64,000 nt of DNA, from the NCBI RefSeq assembly GCF_024170165.1, contig NZ_JALJXP010000003.1, positions 310,001 to 374,000 of the forward strand, in the 5' to 3' direction. The DNA is from Pseudomonas nitroreducens (lineage in GTDB: Bacteria > Pseudomonadota > Gammaproteobacteria > Pseudomonadales > Pseudomonadaceae). A program made the translations under genes and the position numbers. Position 1 is the stretch's first letter; every line of letters begins with the position of its first letter. Below are positions 50,514 through 60,249 of the stretch, one piece after another. The notes beneath the pieces are model-generated. The model did no database searches, had not been told where the DNA came from, and worked only from the letters and a program-made list of their open reading frames with translations.

Positions 50514-50945
50514 TCAGCGAATGCGCTCGCACACCTCGGTGCTGGAGAAGAAGTAAGCGATTTCGCGGGCAGCCGAAGTTTCCGAGTCGGAACCGTGTAC
50601 GGCGTTCTCGTCGATGGAAACGGCGAAGTCGGCGCGGATGGTGCCAGCGTCGGCTTTCTTCGGATCGGTAGCGCCCATCAGTTCACGGTTGCGCAGGATG
50701 GCGTCTTCGCCTTCCAGAACCTGAACGACAACCGGACCGGAGGTCATGAAGGAAACCAGGTCCTTGAAGAAGGGACGCTCTTTGTGCTCGGCGTAGAAAC
50801 CGCCAGCTTCGCGCTCGGACAGCTGAACCATCTTGGAAGCGACGACGCGCAGGCCGGCTTTCTCGAAGCGGGTCAGGATTTCGCCGATGACGTTCTTGGA
50901 AACGGCGTCGGGCTTGATGATGGAGAAGGTACGTTGCAGGGCCAT
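50514..50945 (-). CDS. ndk: Nucleoside diphosphate kinase
   Basis: 143 residues. [12 protein letters not shown] start, catalytic H117 in NAVHGSDS, and the Kpn-loop region [17 protein letters not shown]. It transfers gamma-phosphate from ATP to NDPs by a ping-pong mechanism through phosphohistidine. Runs 27 nt ahead of rlmN. Upstream lies a 249-nt gap with two strong hairpins. Confidence 0.97.
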   Translation of the reverse strand: MALQRTFSIIKPDAVSKNVIGEILTRFEKAGLRVVASKMVQLSEREAGGFYAEHKERPFFKDLVSFMTSGPVVVQVLEGEDAILRNRELMGATDPKKADAGTIRADFAVSIDENAVHGSDSETSAAREIAYFFSSTEVCERIR

Positions 50946-51060
50946 GGAAATAACTCCGAAAAGCAAGGTTGGTAATGCCAAGAAGCCCCTGGCGTGGCCA
51001 GGAGCTCCTGCGATTCTAGGGTTTGCCGCGCGCTGCGCCCGTGAGGCGGAAGCCGCGAAA

Positions 51061-51114
51061 CCGGCCCGACTGCGACAGGGCCGGCGACTGGAAAATTCCC
51101 CCGGGGAAATTTTC
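51061..51114 (-). promoter_or_regulatory. Two hairpins in the ndk upstream leader
   Basis: Near-palindrome GAAAATTCCCCC / GGGGAAATTTTC (51091-51114): its one irregular pair is a G-U wobble on minus-strand RNA. A second stem, CCGGCCC / GGGCCGG (51061-51067 / 51078-51084), lies next to it. Both fall between the isc terminator and ndk, so they would form a structured 5' leader if ndk is transcribed from near 51140. Confidence 0.45.
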
Positions 51115-51133
51115 GACAGCTCACCTAAAGATA

Positions 51134-51156
51134 AAACCCGCGAATTATACGCGGGT
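51134..51156 (-). terminator. Intrinsic terminator of the isc operon (contains TATAAT)
   Basis: Stem AACCCGCG (51134-51141) / CGCGGGTT (51149-51156), loop of seven. On the minus strand it is followed by TTATC and T-rich sequence, about 40 nt past the iscX stop. The loop reads TATAAT on the minus strand, so the same bases could also be the -10 of an ndk promoter, though no -35 is evident. Confidence 0.7.
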
Positions 51157-51194
51157 TCATGACAAATGGGTACGCGGCTCTAGTGAGCGCGCCC

Positions 51195-51395
51195 TCACTC
51201 GGCTTCTTCGATCCAGGCGGCCTGGATGGCTTCCAGAACCTTTTCCCCGCCGCGGGAAGGATCGTCGCTGAACTCCGGCAACGCCAGCACCCAACGGTGC
51301 AGGTCGACGAAGTTCACGTAGCGCGGATCGACGTCCGGCTTGGTTTCGGTCAGCTGGATGGCGATTTCGAGCACATCAACCCATTTCAGACTCAT
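51195..51395 (-). CDS. iscX: Fe-S cluster assembly protein IscX
   Basis: 66 residues, standard size. LKWVDVLEIAIQLTETKPDV and the acidic C-terminus (VLEAIQAAWIEEAE) are diagnostic. IscX binds IscS and modulates frataxin-dependent assembly. Last isc gene. Confidence 0.96.
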   Translation of the reverse strand: MSLKWVDVLEIAIQLTETKPDVDPRYVNFVDLHRWVLALPEFSDDPSRGGEKVLEAIQAAWIEEAE

Positions 51396-51409
51396 GTCAG
51401 CGCTCCGCC

Positions 51410-51748
51410 TCAGTGACCTTCGGACACCTGGTTGATGGTGTATTTCGGGATTTCCACCACCAGATCGGTGTCGCCGACCACGGCCTGACAGGACAGGCGC
51501 GAATCCGGCTCAAGGCCCCAGGCCTTGTCCAGCATGTCGTCTTCCAGCTCGTCGGAGGCTTCCATGGAGTTGAAGCCTTCGCGCACGACCACGTGGCAGG
51601 TGGTGCAGGCGCAGGACATCTCGCAGGCGTGCTCGATCTCGATGCCGTTGCGCAGCGCCGCCTTCATGATGGTTTCGCCCGGCTGGGCTTCGATCACCGC
51701 GCCTTCGGGGCAGTGTTCGGCGTGGGGCAGAAAGACAATCTGCGGCAT
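51410..51748 (-). CDS. fdx: Isc-type [2Fe-2S] ferredoxin
   Basis: 112 residues. Cluster ligands C42, C48, C51 (HACEMSCACTTC) and C87, at the same positions as E. coli Fdx. Supplies electrons to IscS/IscU during cluster assembly. 14 nt before iscX and 6 nt after hscA. Confidence 0.97.
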   Translation of the reverse strand: MPQIVFLPHAEHCPEGAVIEAQPGETIMKAALRNGIEIEHACEMSCACTTCHVVVREGFNSMEASDELEDDMLDKAWGLEPDSRLSCQAVVGDTDLVVEIPKYTINQVSEGH

Positions 51749-51754
51749 CTTCGC

Positions 51755-53614
51755 TTATTCCTCGATTTCATTGAGCCGGCGACCGGCCAGTGCGGCTTTG
51801 ACGGTGGCGTCCATACGGCGCGCGGCAAAGGCGTCGGTCAGCTGGGACAGACGCTTGATCTGTAGTTCGATGGCCGTGGCATCGCTGCCGGTGGCCAGCT
51901 CGCGCAGCGAGTCCATGCCGGCATCGATGACCAGGCGCTCATCTTCGTCGAGCAGGCGCTCGCCATCGGCGTCCAGTGCAGACTGAACGGCTTCCAGCAG
52001 GCGCTGGGCCTCGACCTGCTGCTCACGCAGCGTACGGGCAGCCATGTCGTCGCCGGCATACTGGAAGGAATCCTGCAGCATGCGGGCGATCTCGCCGTCG
52101 GTCAGGCCGTAGGACGGCTTGACCTGGATGCTCGCCTCGACGCCGGAGGACAGCTCGCGGGCGGAAACACCCAGCAGGCCATCGGCATCGACCTGGAAGC
52201 TGACGCGGATCTTCGCCGCGCCCGCCACCATCGGCGGAATGCCACGCAGCTCGAAGCGCGCCAGGGACCGGCAGTCCTTGACCAGCTCACGCTCGCCTTG
52301 CAGCACATGAATCATCATGGCCGTCTGGCCATCCTTGTAGGTGGTGAATTCCTGGGCACGCGCCACCGGGATGGTGGTGTTGCGCGGAATCACCTTCTCC
52401 ATCAGCCCACCCATGGTTTCCAGGCCGAGCGACAGAGGAATCACGTCCAGCAGCAGCAGCTCTTCGCCGCGCTTGTTGCCGGCCAGGGCATCAGCCTGGA
52501 TGGCGGCGCCAATGGCGACTACCTGGTCCGGATCGATATCGGTCAGCGGCTCACGGCCAAACAACTCACCCACCAGCTCGCGAACACGCGGCACGCGGGT
52601 GGAACCACCGACCATGACCACGGCGCTGACTTCTTCCAGCTCGATGCCGGAGTCACGCACTGCACGGCGGCAGGACTTGAGGCTGCGCTGGATCATCGGG
52701 TCGATCAGGGAGTCCATCCGGGCACGGGTCAGCTCACCGCTCCAGTCATCGTAGGCAACGGCAACGCTGGCGCTATCGGTCAGGGCTTCCTTGGCGGCGC
52801 AGGCAGTCTGCAGCAGACGGCGCTGGGCGCCCGGATCGAGATCGGCCGAGATACCGGCCTGCTCGATGATCCAGCCAGCGATGGCATGGTCGAAGTCATC
52901 GCCACCCAGCGCGGTGTCGCCGCCGGTGGCCAGGACCTCGAAGACGCCGCGGGTCAGGCGCAGGATCGAGATATCGAAAGTACCGCCGCCCAGGTCGTAG
53001 ATGGCGACCAGGCCCTCGGCATTCTTGTCCAGGCCGTAGGCAACGGCAGCCGCGGTCGGCTCGTTGAGCAGGCGCAGCACGTGCAGGCCGGCCAGACGCG
53101 CGGCGTCCTTGGTGGCCTGACGCTGGGCGTCATCGAAGTAGGCGGGAACGGTGATCACCGCACCCACCAGCTCGCCACCCAGGGTGGATTCGGCGCGCTG
53201 ACGCAGGACACGGAGGATTTCGGCCGAGACTTCCACCGGGCTCTTGGCGCCCTGGACGGTCTCGATGAAGGGCATGTGCGATTCACCCTGGGTGAAGCGG
53301 TACGGCAACTGGCCGCCCAGCTGCTTCACGTCTTCCAGGCCACGGCCCATGAAGCGCTTGACCGAGATGATGGAGTTCAGCGGGTCTTGCGAGGCGTTGG
53401 CGCGAACGCTCTCACCCACCTCGATGCGATCGGCGAGGTAACGCACCGCCGAAGGCAGGATCACTTCGCCAAGGTCGTCCGGCAACGGGGCCGCGACGCC
53501 GCTGCGCACGGCAGCGACCAGGGAATTCGTAGTGCCCAGGTCGATCCCCACGGCCAGGCGACGCTGGTGTGGCTGAGGGGTCTGTCCGGGCTCGGCGATC
53601 TGCAGTAGGGCCAT
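51755..53614 (-). CDS. hscA: Hsp70-type chaperone HscA
   Basis: 619 residues. ATPase domain begins [18 protein letters not shown]; substrate-binding domain follows [20 protein letters not shown]. It binds the LPPVK motif of IscU with HscB to release clusters. Confidence 0.98.
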   Translation of the reverse strand: MALLQIAEPGQTPQPHQRRLAVGIDLGTTNSLVAAVRSGVAAPLPDDLGEVILPSAVRYLADRIEVGESVRANASQDPLNSIISVKRFMGRGLEDVKQLGGQLPYRFTQGESHMPFIETVQGAKSPVEVSAEILRVLRQRAESTLGGELVGAVITVPAYFDDAQRQATKDAARLAGLHVLRLLNEPTAAAVAYGLDKNAEGLVAIYDLGGGTFDISILRLTRGVFEVLATGGDTALGGDDFDHAIAGWIIEQAGISADLDPGAQRRLLQTACAAKEALTDSASVAVAYDDWSGELTRARMDSLIDPMIQRSLKSCRRAVRDSGIELEEVSAVVMVGGSTRVPRVRELVGELFGREPLTDIDPDQVVAIGAAIQADALAGNKRGEELLLLDVIPLSLGLETMGGLMEKVIPRNTTIPVARAQEFTTYKDGQTAMMIHVLQGERELVKDCRSLARFELRGIPPMVAGAAKIRVSFQVDADGLLGVSARELSSGVEASIQVKPSYGLTDGEIARMLQDSFQYAGDDMAARTLREQQVEAQRLLEAVQSALDADGERLLDEDERLVIDAGMDSLRELATGSDATAIELQIKRLSQLTDAFAARRMDATVKAALAGRRLNEIEE

Positions 53615-53658
53615 GCGGTTTCTAATCAGGCTATCGGGCGCGGCGCGGGCCGCGCGGA

Positions 53659-54180
53659 TTAATCGTCGAGTCGCTCTTCCAGCTGGCGCACTTCCTGCGC
53701 CAGCTTGTCGAGGAACTGCATGCGACGCACCAGGCGTTCGGCCAGGTCGCGGCGGGCGGCGTCATCCCAGCAGTCGGCGAAATCCTCTTCCAGCCGTTGC
53801 TGGGCGGACTTCAGCTGACGCTTGAACTGCGCCACGCCGTCGAGATCGGCGCTGTCCTGCAGGTCTTCCAGATCCTCGCGCAGTTGCATCTGCTGCAGGA
53901 GAAACTCCGGGTCCTGCACCGTGGCTTCCAGCGGCAGCGCATCGCCGCGCAGGGCCAGCAGGTACAGGGCACGACGCGGAACGCTCTTCAGCGTCTGGTA
54001 GGCATCGTTGAGCTCAGCGGCCTTGGCCTGCGCCAATCGCTGCTCGCGCTCGGAAGCGTCGGCGAAACGGTCCGGGTGGACGGTGCGCACCAGCTCACGG
54101 TAGCGATTGCCGAGGGCTTCCAGATCGATCCGGAAGCCCGGCTGCAGGTCGAACAGCGCGAAGTGACAGGGACTACCCAC
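53659..54180 (-). CDS. hscB: Fe-S co-chaperone HscB
   Basis: 173 residues from GTG 54180 (GAGG 10 nt upstream), 8 nt after the iscA stop. J-domain with HPD in VRTVHPDRF and the C-terminal IscU-binding helices ([15 protein letters not shown]). It delivers IscU to HscA. The longer ATG frame from 54219 overlaps iscA and lacks similarity. Confidence 0.96.
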   Translation of the reverse strand: MGSPCHFALFDLQPGFRIDLEALGNRYRELVRTVHPDRFADASEREQRLAQAKAAELNDAYQTLKSVPRRALYLLALRGDALPLEATVQDPEFLLQQMQLREDLEDLQDSADLDGVAQFKRQLKSAQQRLEEDFADCWDDAARRDLAERLVRRMQFLDKLAQEVRQLEERLDD

Positions 54181-54188
54181 ACCCAGCC

Positions 54189-54512
54189 TCAGACGTTGAA
54201 GCTTTCGCCGCAGCCACACTCACCGCGCACGTTCGGGTTGTTGAACTTGAAGCCCTCGTTGAGGCCTTCCTTGGTGAAGTCCAACTCGGTGCCGTCGAGG
54301 TAGACCAGGCTTTTCGGGTCAATGATGACCTTCACGCCGTGGCTCTCGAAGACCTGATCCTCGGCTGCCAGCTCGTCGACGAACTCCAGCACGTAGGCCA
54401 GCCCGGAACACCCGGTGGTGCGCACGCCAAGACGAATGCCCTCGCCCTTGCCGCGCCCGTCGAGGGAGCGGCGAACGTGGTTGGCGGCGGCTTCGGTCAT
54501 GCTGATGGCCAT
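54189..54512 (-). CDS. iscA: A-type Fe-S carrier IscA
   Basis: 107 residues. The three cysteines are in place: TGCSGLAYV and the C-terminal CGCG of GECGCGESF. It carries Fe or Fe-S clusters to targets. 26 nt after iscU. Confidence 0.97.
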   Translation of the reverse strand: MAISMTEAAANHVRRSLDGRGKGEGIRLGVRTTGCSGLAYVLEFVDELAAEDQVFESHGVKVIIDPKSLVYLDGTELDFTKEGLNEGFKFNNPNVRGECGCGESFNV

Positions 54513-54538
54513 GGGAACTCCTTACTCAACGAATCGCT

Positions 54539-54925
54539 TCAGAGCAGACCTTTCTTCTGCTTGTAGTCGCGCACGGCCGCCTTGATGGCGTCCTCGGCGA
54601 GTACCGAGCAGTGGATCTTCACCGGCGGCAGGGCCAGTTCTTCAGCGATGGTGGTGTTCTTGATGGATTCGGCTTCGTCCAGGGTCTTGCCCTTCATCCA
54701 CTCGGTGGCGAGGGAGCTGGAGGCGATGGCCGAACCGCAACCGTAGGTCTTGAACTTGGCGTCTTCGATGACGCCCTGCTCGTTGACCTTGATCTGCAGG
54801 CGCATTACGTCGCCGCAGGCCGGCGCACCGACCATGCCGGTGCCGACGTCCGGATCTTCGGCGTTGAGCTTGCCGACGTTGCGCGGGTTTTCGTAGTGGT
54901 CGATGACCTTTTCACTGTAAGCCAT
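54539..54925 (-). CDS. iscU: Fe-S scaffold protein IscU
   Basis: 128 residues. Cluster cysteines C37, C63 and C106, stabilising Asp39, and the HscA recognition motif LPPVK (99-103). Receives sulfur from IscS and builds the cluster. Confidence 0.98.
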   Translation of the reverse strand: MAYSEKVIDHYENPRNVGKLNAEDPDVGTGMVGAPACGDVMRLQIKVNEQGVIEDAKFKTYGCGSAIASSSLATEWMKGKTLDEAESIKNTTIAEELALPPVKIHCSVLAEDAIKAAVRDYKQKKGLL

Positions 54926-54952
54926 GGCTAATCCTCACTTCTACGGGGCGGG

Positions 54953-56167
54953 TCAGTGGGCCTGCCATTCGACCTTGGACAGGTCGACACCCTCTTTGAA
55001 CATATCCCACAGCGGCGAGAGTTCACGCAGCTTGGAAACGGCTTCCACCACCTTCTTGGCGGCGTAATCGACCTCTTCTTCGGTGGTGAAGCGACCGAAG
55101 CTGAAACGGATGGAGCTGTGCGCCAGTTCGTCGTTGCGACCCAGGGCGCGGAGCACGTAGGACGGCTCCAGCGAGGCCGAGGTGCAGGCGGAACCGGACG
55201 AAACGGCCAGGTCCTTGAGCGACATCATCAGCGACTCGCCTTCGACGTAGTTGAAGCTGACGTTGAGGATGTTCGGCGCGTAGGAAGTCGGGCTGCCATT
55301 GAGGTACAGCTCTTCCAGGTCCTGCACCTGATCGAAGAAACGCTTGCGCAGGCCTTCGATGCGGGCCATTTCCTGGTGCATTTCTTCCTTGGCGATGCGG
55401 AAGGCTTCGCCCATGCCGACGATCTGGTGAGTCGCCAGGGTGCCCGAACGCATGCCGCGCTCGTGGCCGCCACCGTGCATCTGTGCCTCCAGGCGCACAC
55501 GCGGCTTGCGACGCACGTACAGCGCGCCCATGCCTTTGGGGCCGTAGACCTTGTGGGCGGAGAAGGACATCAGGTCGACCTTGAGTTTCTCCAGGTCGAT
55601 GTCCACCTTGCCAGCCGACTGAGCGGCGTCGACGTGCAGCAGGATGCCGCGCGAGCGGGTCAGCTCGCCGATGGCGGCGATGTCGTTGATGCTGCCGACT
55701 TCGTTGTTCACGTGCATGACCGAGACCAGGATGGTGTCGTCACGCAGGGCAGCCTCGACCATCGCCGGGGTGATGATGCCCTCGGGGGTCGGCTCCAGGT
55801 AAGTCACCTCAAACCCTTCGCGCTCCAGCTGGCGGCAGGTATCCAGGACCGCCTTGTGCTCGATCTTCGAAGTGATGATGTGCTTGCCCTTGGTCGCGTA
55901 GAAGTGCGCGACGCCCTTCACGGCAAGGTTGTCGGACTCGGTGGCACCGGACGTCCAGACGATCTCGCGGGGGTCGGCATTGACCAGCTCGGCGACCTGG
56001 CGACGGGCGTTCTCAGCCGCTTCCTCGGCTTTCCAGCCGAAGAGGTGGGAGCGCGAAGCCGGGTTGCCGAAGTTGCCGTCAACCAGCAGGCAGTCGGCCA
56101 TTTTCTGAGCGACACGCGGATCCACCGGGGTGGTGGCGGAGTAGTCGAGGTAAATCGGCAATCTCAT
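54953..56167 (-). CDS. iscS: Cysteine desulfurase IscS
   Basis: 404 residues. PLP lysine K206 (FSAHKVYGP) and catalytic loop C328 (SGSACTSAS), at E. coli positions. Makes alanine and persulfide sulfur for IscU, tRNA thiolation and others. ATG 56167 gives [16 protein letters not shown]. Confidence 0.98.
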   Translation of the reverse strand: MRLPIYLDYSATTPVDPRVAQKMADCLLVDGNFGNPASRSHLFGWKAEEAAENARRQVAELVNADPREIVWTSGATESDNLAVKGVAHFYATKGKHIITSKIEHKAVLDTCRQLEREGFEVTYLEPTPEGIITPAMVEAALRDDTILVSVMHVNNEVGSINDIAAIGELTRSRGILLHVDAAQSAGKVDIDLEKLKVDLMSFSAHKVYGPKGMGALYVRRKPRVRLEAQMHGGGHERGMRSGTLATHQIVGMGEAFRIAKEEMHQEMARIEGLRKRFFDQVQDLEELYLNGSPTSYAPNILNVSFNYVEGESLMMSLKDLAVSSGSACTSASLEPSYVLRALGRNDELAHSSIRFSFGRFTTEEEVDYAAKKVVEAVSKLRELSPLWDMFKEGVDLSKVEWQAH

Positions 56168-56195
56168 CAGGTAACTCCTACAGGCGGGCGTTCGC

Positions 56196-56690
56196 TCAAT
56201 CGATGGCGGACGCTTCAATCTTGTCGAGGCGCAGCGGCTTGGTGCCCGAGCAGCGACGCTCGTCCTGGCGCTGGGCGACCTCTTGAACTTCGCGGCGCTC
56301 GACCAGGTCAGCCAGGCTGATGCCGCTGAGGAACTCGTGAATCTGCTGACTGAGGTCGCACCACAGGTGGTGGGTCAGGCAGGTGTCGCCGGAGTGGCAA
56401 TCGCCCTGCCCCTGGCAGCGGGTGGCGTCGACCGACTCGTTGACCGCATCGATCACCTGGGCGACGTGGATGCCGGTCATGTCGCGGGACAGCTGGTAGC
56501 CGCCGCCCGGACCACGCACGCTGACCACCAGGTTGCCACGGCGCAACTTGGCGAACAGCTGTTCCAGGTAGGACAGGGAGATACCCTGGCGCTCGGAGAT
56601 ATCGGCGAGAGAAACCGGGCCACGCTGGGCGTGCAACGCCAGATCGAGCATGGCGGTGACGGCATAGCGGCCTTTGGTGGTCAATCGCAT
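56196..56690 (-). CDS. iscR: Fe-S regulator IscR
   Basis: 164 residues, Rrf2 family. The winged HTH is at about 1-65 ([20 protein letters not shown]). Cluster ligands C92, C98, C104 and H107 are as in E. coli. As holo-protein it represses the isc promoter; a matching operator lies at 56733-56757. Confidence 0.98.
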   Translation of the reverse strand: MRLTTKGRYAVTAMLDLALHAQRGPVSLADISERQGISLSYLEQLFAKLRRGNLVVSVRGPGGGYQLSRDMTGIHVAQVIDAVNESVDATRCQGQGDCHSGDTCLTHHLWCDLSQQIHEFLSGISLADLVERREVQEVAQRQDERRCSGTKPLRLDKIEASAID

Positions 56691-56732
56691 GGGGAAATCC
56701 GGAAGAATCGCTGGTATGGCGGGAGTATGCTC

Positions 56733-56757
56733 TTTTCCGACTATTTAAGTCAACTAT
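56733..56757 (-). promoter_or_regulatory. IscR type 1 operator overlapping the isc promoter
   Basis: On the minus strand ATAGTTGACTTAAATAGTCG continues GAAAA. It matches the type 1 IscR consensus (ATASYYGACT-RWWWY-AGTCRRSTAT) in both GACT/AGTC cores. The TTGACT inside is also a good -35, with CATACT (18 nt later) as -10, so holo-IscR would block RNA polymerase. A further half-site, CCGACT, lies at 56771-56778. Confidence 0.75.
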
Positions 56758-56830
56758 AAGACCTATTACTTTAGTCGGAATTAGCCAGCGAACGGCGGCA
56801 TATTGTAGCAGCAATGCAAGGGCCGGCGCA

Positions 56831-57610
56831 TCACTGCGCCGACTTGCTGCTCTCCTCGTCCTTGACTCCGGCGAAGTCCTCTTCCCGCAGAACCGGAAGA
56901 TCTTTCGCACAGTAGTCGCTACCCAGAGCTGTCAGAGCCTTGCACATGCCTTCCAGCCGACCATCGACCGCCTGCAGATGGTCGAGCAACTGGCCGATGG
57001 CGCGAGCCACCGGGTCGGGCATGTCCTGGCTGACGCCGTAGGCATCGAACCCGAGCTTTTCTGCCATGGCCTGCCGCTTGGCGGCCTGATCCGCATCATC
57101 CTTGACGATGATGCGACCCGGAATCCCCACGACAGTGGCGCCCGGCGGCACCTCTTTGGTGACCACGGCATTCGAGCCGACCTTGGCGCCGGCACCGACG
57201 GTGAACGGCCCGAGCACCTTGGCGCCCGCCCCCACCACCACGCCATCGGCCAGCGTCGGGTGACGCTTGCCCTTGTTCCAGCTGGTGCCACCCAGGGTCA
57301 CGCCCTGGTAGATGGTCACGTCGTCGCCGATCTCGGCGGTCTCGCCAATGACGATACCCAGGCCATGATCGATGAAGAAACGCCGACCGATCTTCGCGCC
57401 GGGATGGATCTCGATGCCGGTCATCCAGCGACCGAAATTCGACACCATGCGCGCCAGCCACTTCCAGCCGGACGTCCACAGACCGTGAGCCAGGCGATGC
57501 AGCCAGACGGCGTGCAGGCCCGGGTAGCAGGTGAGCACCTCGAAGGCGTTGCGCGCCGCCGGGTCACGATGGAATACGCTCTGGATATCTTCGCGTACAC
57601 GCTCAAACAT
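56831..57610 (-). CDS. cysE: Serine O-acetyltransferase
   Basis: 259 residues. N-terminal helical SAT domain ([20 protein letters not shown]) followed by hexapeptide beta-helix repeats ([20 protein letters not shown]). Makes O-acetylserine for cysteine synthesis; cysteine is also the IscS sulfur source. ATG 57610 has GGAG 9 nt upstream, and overlaps the trmJ 3' end. Confidence 0.96.
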   Translation of the reverse strand: MFERVREDIQSVFHRDPAARNAFEVLTCYPGLHAVWLHRLAHGLWTSGWKWLARMVSNFGRWMTGIEIHPGAKIGRRFFIDHGLGIVIGETAEIGDDVTIYQGVTLGGTSWNKGKRHPTLADGVVVGAGAKVLGPFTVGAGAKVGSNAVVTKEVPPGATVVGIPGRIIVKDDADQAAKRQAMAEKLGFDAYGVSQDMPDPVARAIGQLLDHLQAVDGRLEGMCKALTALGSDYCAKDLPVLREEDFAGVKDEESSKSAQ

Positions 57611-58382
57611 CTTCATCACTCCGCTTGGAAAGCTCCCCGCGGGCAGCTTTCTGTGTCTCGGTGAGAATACCCCGCAGGATATTCATCTCCAGCTTGCTGA
57701 CACCGCTGCGGCCATACAGGCGGCGCAGGCGCGACATCAGGTGGCGCGGCTTCTGCGGATCGAGGAACTGGATATCCACCAGGGTCGACTCCAGATGCGC
57801 GTAGAAGCGCTCCAGCTCATCCGAAGTCACCGGAACGCTGTTGAGCATCGCGGTGGATTCGACCTTCTCCTGCTTGGTCGGCTGCCCCTGAACGGCCAGC
57901 CAGGCCATGCGCACCTCGTAGACCAGCACCTGCACCGCCGTCGCCAGGTTCAGCGAGCTGAACTCGGGATTGGCCGGGATGTGCACGTGGAACTGACATC
58001 GCTGCAGCTCCTCGTTGGTCAGGCCGGCGTACTCGCGACCAAACACCAGCGCCACCTCACCACCCTGCTGGACGTGCTCCAGACTGGTGGTGGCGCACTC
58101 GCGGGGATCGAGCAGCGGCCAGGGGATGCGGCGATCCCGCGCACTGGTGCCGAGCACCAGGCTGCAGCCTGCCAGCGCATCTTCGAGGGTAGGAACGACT
58201 ACCGCCGCGTCGAGGATGTCATCGGCGCCGGAAGCGCGGGCACGAGCCTCGCCACTGGGAAAATCCATCGGATCGACCAGCACCAGGCGCGACAGGCCCA
58301 TGTTCTTCATCGCACGGGCCGTACCGCCGATATTGCCGGGATGGCTGGTGTTGACCAGCACCACGCGAATTTTGTCGAGCAA
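57603..58382 (-). CDS. trmJ: tRNA (cytidine/uridine-2'-O)-methyltransferase TrmJ
   Basis: 259 residues, SPOUT fold: [20 protein letters not shown] at the N-terminus, [14 protein letters not shown], and the knot motif [16 protein letters not shown]. It 2'-O-methylates position 32 of several tRNAs. TTG 58382 is the likely start: GGAG lies 7 nt upstream and it gives the normal [14 protein letters not shown]. Overlaps cysE by 8 nt. Confidence 0.95.
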   Translation of the reverse strand: MLDKIRVVLVNTSHPGNIGGTARAMKNMGLSRLVLVDPMDFPSGEARARASGADDILDAAVVVPTLEDALAGCSLVLGTSARDRRIPWPLLDPRECATTSLEHVQQGGEVALVFGREYAGLTNEELQRCQFHVHIPANPEFSSLNLATAVQVLVYEVRMAWLAVQGQPTKQEKVESTAMLNSVPVTSDELERFYAHLESTLVDIQFLDPQKPRHLMSRLRRLYGRSGVSKLEMNILRGILTETQKAARGELSKRSDEDV

Positions 58383-58484
58383 CGCGCGACTCCACACAAA
58401 AGCGAAAAAGGGAGGGAATCCTACCGCAGCAGTGGGGCTTGCGCCACGCAGGCGACAGGTCGCTCTATGAACTCCATGGCTTTC

Positions 58485-58493
58485 TGCTAGAAT
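58485..58493 (+). promoter_or_regulatory. Candidate extended -10 promoter of suhB
   Basis: TGCTAGAAT is an extended -10 (TGn plus TAGAAT) ending 36 nt before the suhB ATG. No good -35 is seen. Confidence 0.4.
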
Positions 58494-58528
58494 GTCCGGC
58501 TTTCTTTAACGACCCAGGTGACCTCTCC

Positions 58529-59344
58529 ATGCAGCCTATGCTGAATATCGCCCTGCGCGCCGCTCGCAGCGCCGGTGAACTGATCTTCCGCTCCATCGAA
58601 CGCCTGGATACCCTGTCGGTCAACGAGAAAGAAGCCAACGACTACGTCACCGAAGTCGATCGCGCGGCTGAACTGTCCATCGTCACCGCCCTGCGCAAGG
58701 CCTACCCGAACCACGGGATCATGGGCGAAGAAGGCGGCGTGCTCGAAGGCAGCGGCGAAGGCGCCGACTACCTGTGGATCATCGACCCGCTGGATGGCAC
58801 CACCAACTTCATCCACGGCGTTCCGCACTACGCCGTCAGCATCGCCTGCAAATACCGCGGTCGCCTCGAGCACGCCGTGGTCCTCGACCCAGTCCGCCAG
58901 GAAGAATTCACCGCCAGCCGTGGCCGTGGCGCCGCACTGAACGGTCGCCGCCTGCGCGTCAGCAACCGCAAGAGCCTGGAAGGCGCCCTGCTCGGCACCG
59001 GCTTCCCGTTCCGCGACAGCCAGATGGACAACCTGGACGCCTACCTGGGCATGTTCCGCAGCCTGGTCGGCCAGACCGCCGGCATCCGCCGCGCCGGCGC
59101 CGCCAGCCTGGACCTGGCCTACGTCGCCGCCGGCCGTTACGACGCCTTCTGGGAGTTCGGCCTGTCCGAGTGGGACATGGCAGCCGGCGCCCTGCTGATC
59201 CAGGAAGCAGGCGGCCTGGTGAGCGACTTCACCGGTGGTCACGAATTCCTCGAGAAAGGCCAGATCGTTGCCGGCAACACCAAGTGCTTCAAGGCGCTGC
59301 TGACCAGCATCCAGCCGCACCTGCCGACGTCGCTCAAGCGCTGA
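58529..59344 (+). CDS. suhB: Inositol-1-monophosphatase family protein SuhB
   Basis: 271 residues. Metal-binding motifs: E67 in GEEGG, D86 and D89 in DPLDGTTNF, and the later Asp in SEWDMAAGALL. SuhB acts as an inositol phosphatase and, in Gammaproteobacteria, as part of the rRNA antitermination complex. ATG 58529 matches the family start MQPMLNIALRAAR; upstream frame is non-homologous. Followed by a terminator. Confidence 0.96.
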   Translation: MQPMLNIALRAARSAGELIFRSIERLDTLSVNEKEANDYVTEVDRAAELSIVTALRKAYPNHGIMGEEGGVLEGSGEGADYLWIIDPLDGTTNFIHGVPHYAVSIACKYRGRLEHAVVLDPVRQEEFTASRGRGAALNGRRLRVSNRKSLEGALLGTGFPFRDSQMDNLDAYLGMFRSLVGQTAGIRRAGAASLDLAYVAAGRYDAFWEFGLSEWDMAAGALLIQEAGGLVSDFTGGHEFLEKGQIVAGNTKCFKALLTSIQPHLPTSLKR

Positions 59345-59361
59345 AGCCTGAGCACGACACC

Positions 59362-59387
59362 AAAAGCCCGGCAATGCCGGGCTTTTT
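59362..59387 (+). terminator. Intrinsic terminator of suhB
   Basis: Palindromic stem AAAAGCCCGGCA / TGCCGGGCTTTT around AT, ending in TTTTTT. Confidence 0.9.
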
Positions 59388-59410
59388 TGTGCCTGCAAGA
59401 ACACATTCCT

Positions 59411-59490
59411 TGTAGGAGCGAGCTTGCTCGCGAACCGCCTGGGCGCGTGGCTTCAGGATGAAGAGCTTCGCGAGCAAGCTCGCTCCTACG
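59411..59490. repeat. REPIN (GAGC/GCTC subtype)
   Basis: Two inverted REPs, TGTAGGAGCGAGCTTGCTCG continuing CGAA (59411-59434) and its near-complement (59467-59490), with a 32-nt spacer. Between convergent suhB and the glycine-zipper gene. Confidence 0.9.
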
Positions 59491-59502
59491 AGAAGCCAGA
59501 CA

Positions 59503-59533
59503 AAGAAAAAGGCGCCCATCGGGCGCCTTCTTC
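59503..59533 (-). terminator. Intrinsic terminator of the glycine-zipper gene
   Basis: Stem AAGGCGCCC / GGGCGCCTT around ATC; on the minus strand it follows the gene stop (59554) by about 20 nt and ends in TTTTTCTTT. Confidence 0.85.
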
Positions 59534-59553
59534 GTTGCACACCTGGCGACTGC

Positions 59554-60090
59554 TTATTGCTGACCCAGGATCAGTCGGCCGCTCTTGTCGAGCGGGATCT
59601 GCGAGCCCGGATCGCGGTCCATGCGGACCTGGCCGGCCTTGCCGTCGATCAGGTACTTCACGTCGTAACCGACGACCTTCTCGCTGGTGTCGTTGACAGT
59701 ACTGCAGCGGGTTTCGTTGGTGGTGTAGGTATCACGCTCCTGCATGCCTTCCTGCACCTTGTTGCCCGCGTAGCCGCCGCCAATGGCACCGGCCACGGTG
59801 GCGATCTTCTTGCCGTTACCGCCGCCAATCTGGTTACCCAGCAGGCCGCCAGCGATGGCGCCAATCGCCGTACCGGCGATCTGGTGGGTGTCCTTGACCG
59901 GACGCTGGTGGGTCACTGCCACGTCCTTGCAGACCTGGCGCGGATTCTTGATGGTTTCCTTGACCGGTTGAACGGCGAGCACCTCGGCGTATTGCGGCGC
60001 ACGGTCCACCAGACTGTAGGTAGCCACGGCGCCACCGGCAGTCACGCCTACAGCGCCCAGCACGGTACCGATTAGCAACGACTTGTTCAT
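59554..60090 (-). CDS. Glycine-zipper 2TM domain protein (17 kDa antigen-like)
   Basis: 178 residues. The N-terminal hydrophobic segment SLLIGTVLGAVGVTAGGAVA is a signal or anchor. A glycine-zipper 2TM domain at about 70-112 carries TAIGAIAGGLLGNQIGGGNG and ATVAGAIGGGYAGNKVQ. The C-terminal domain has CSTVNDTSEKVVGYDVKY with a conserved Cys pair (C54, C129). Probably an outer-membrane or envelope protein; function unknown. ATG 60090 with AGGAGAACC 5-8 nt upstream. Monocistronic. Confidence 0.9.
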   Translation of the reverse strand: MNKSLLIGTVLGAVGVTAGGAVATYSLVDRAPQYAEVLAVQPVKETIKNPRQVCKDVAVTHQRPVKDTHQIAGTAIGAIAGGLLGNQIGGGNGKKIATVAGAIGGGYAGNKVQEGMQERDTYTTNETRCSTVNDTSEKVVGYDVKYLIDGKAGQVRMDRDPGSQIPLDKSGRLILGQQ

Positions 60091-60199
60091 AGGGTTCTCC
60101 TGGACTTTCTTCTCATTCGGGCATTGCCCTATACCTTGCCTTGGAGCAATCGATTTGTAAGAAAGTTCCGGCCGTTTCGTGACACAGCACCTACAAATG

Positions 60200-60225
60200 A
60201 AAACTCCCGCCGAAGCGGGAGTTTT
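60200..60225 (-). terminator. Intrinsic terminator of the tgt-yajC-secDF operon
   Basis: Stem AAAACTCCCGC / GCGGGAGTTTT with loop CGAA; on the minus strand it follows secF by about 25 nt and ends in TTTTCATTT. Confidence 0.85.
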
Positions 60226-60249
60226 CTCTGGAAGGCCGGAAACGCTCTA

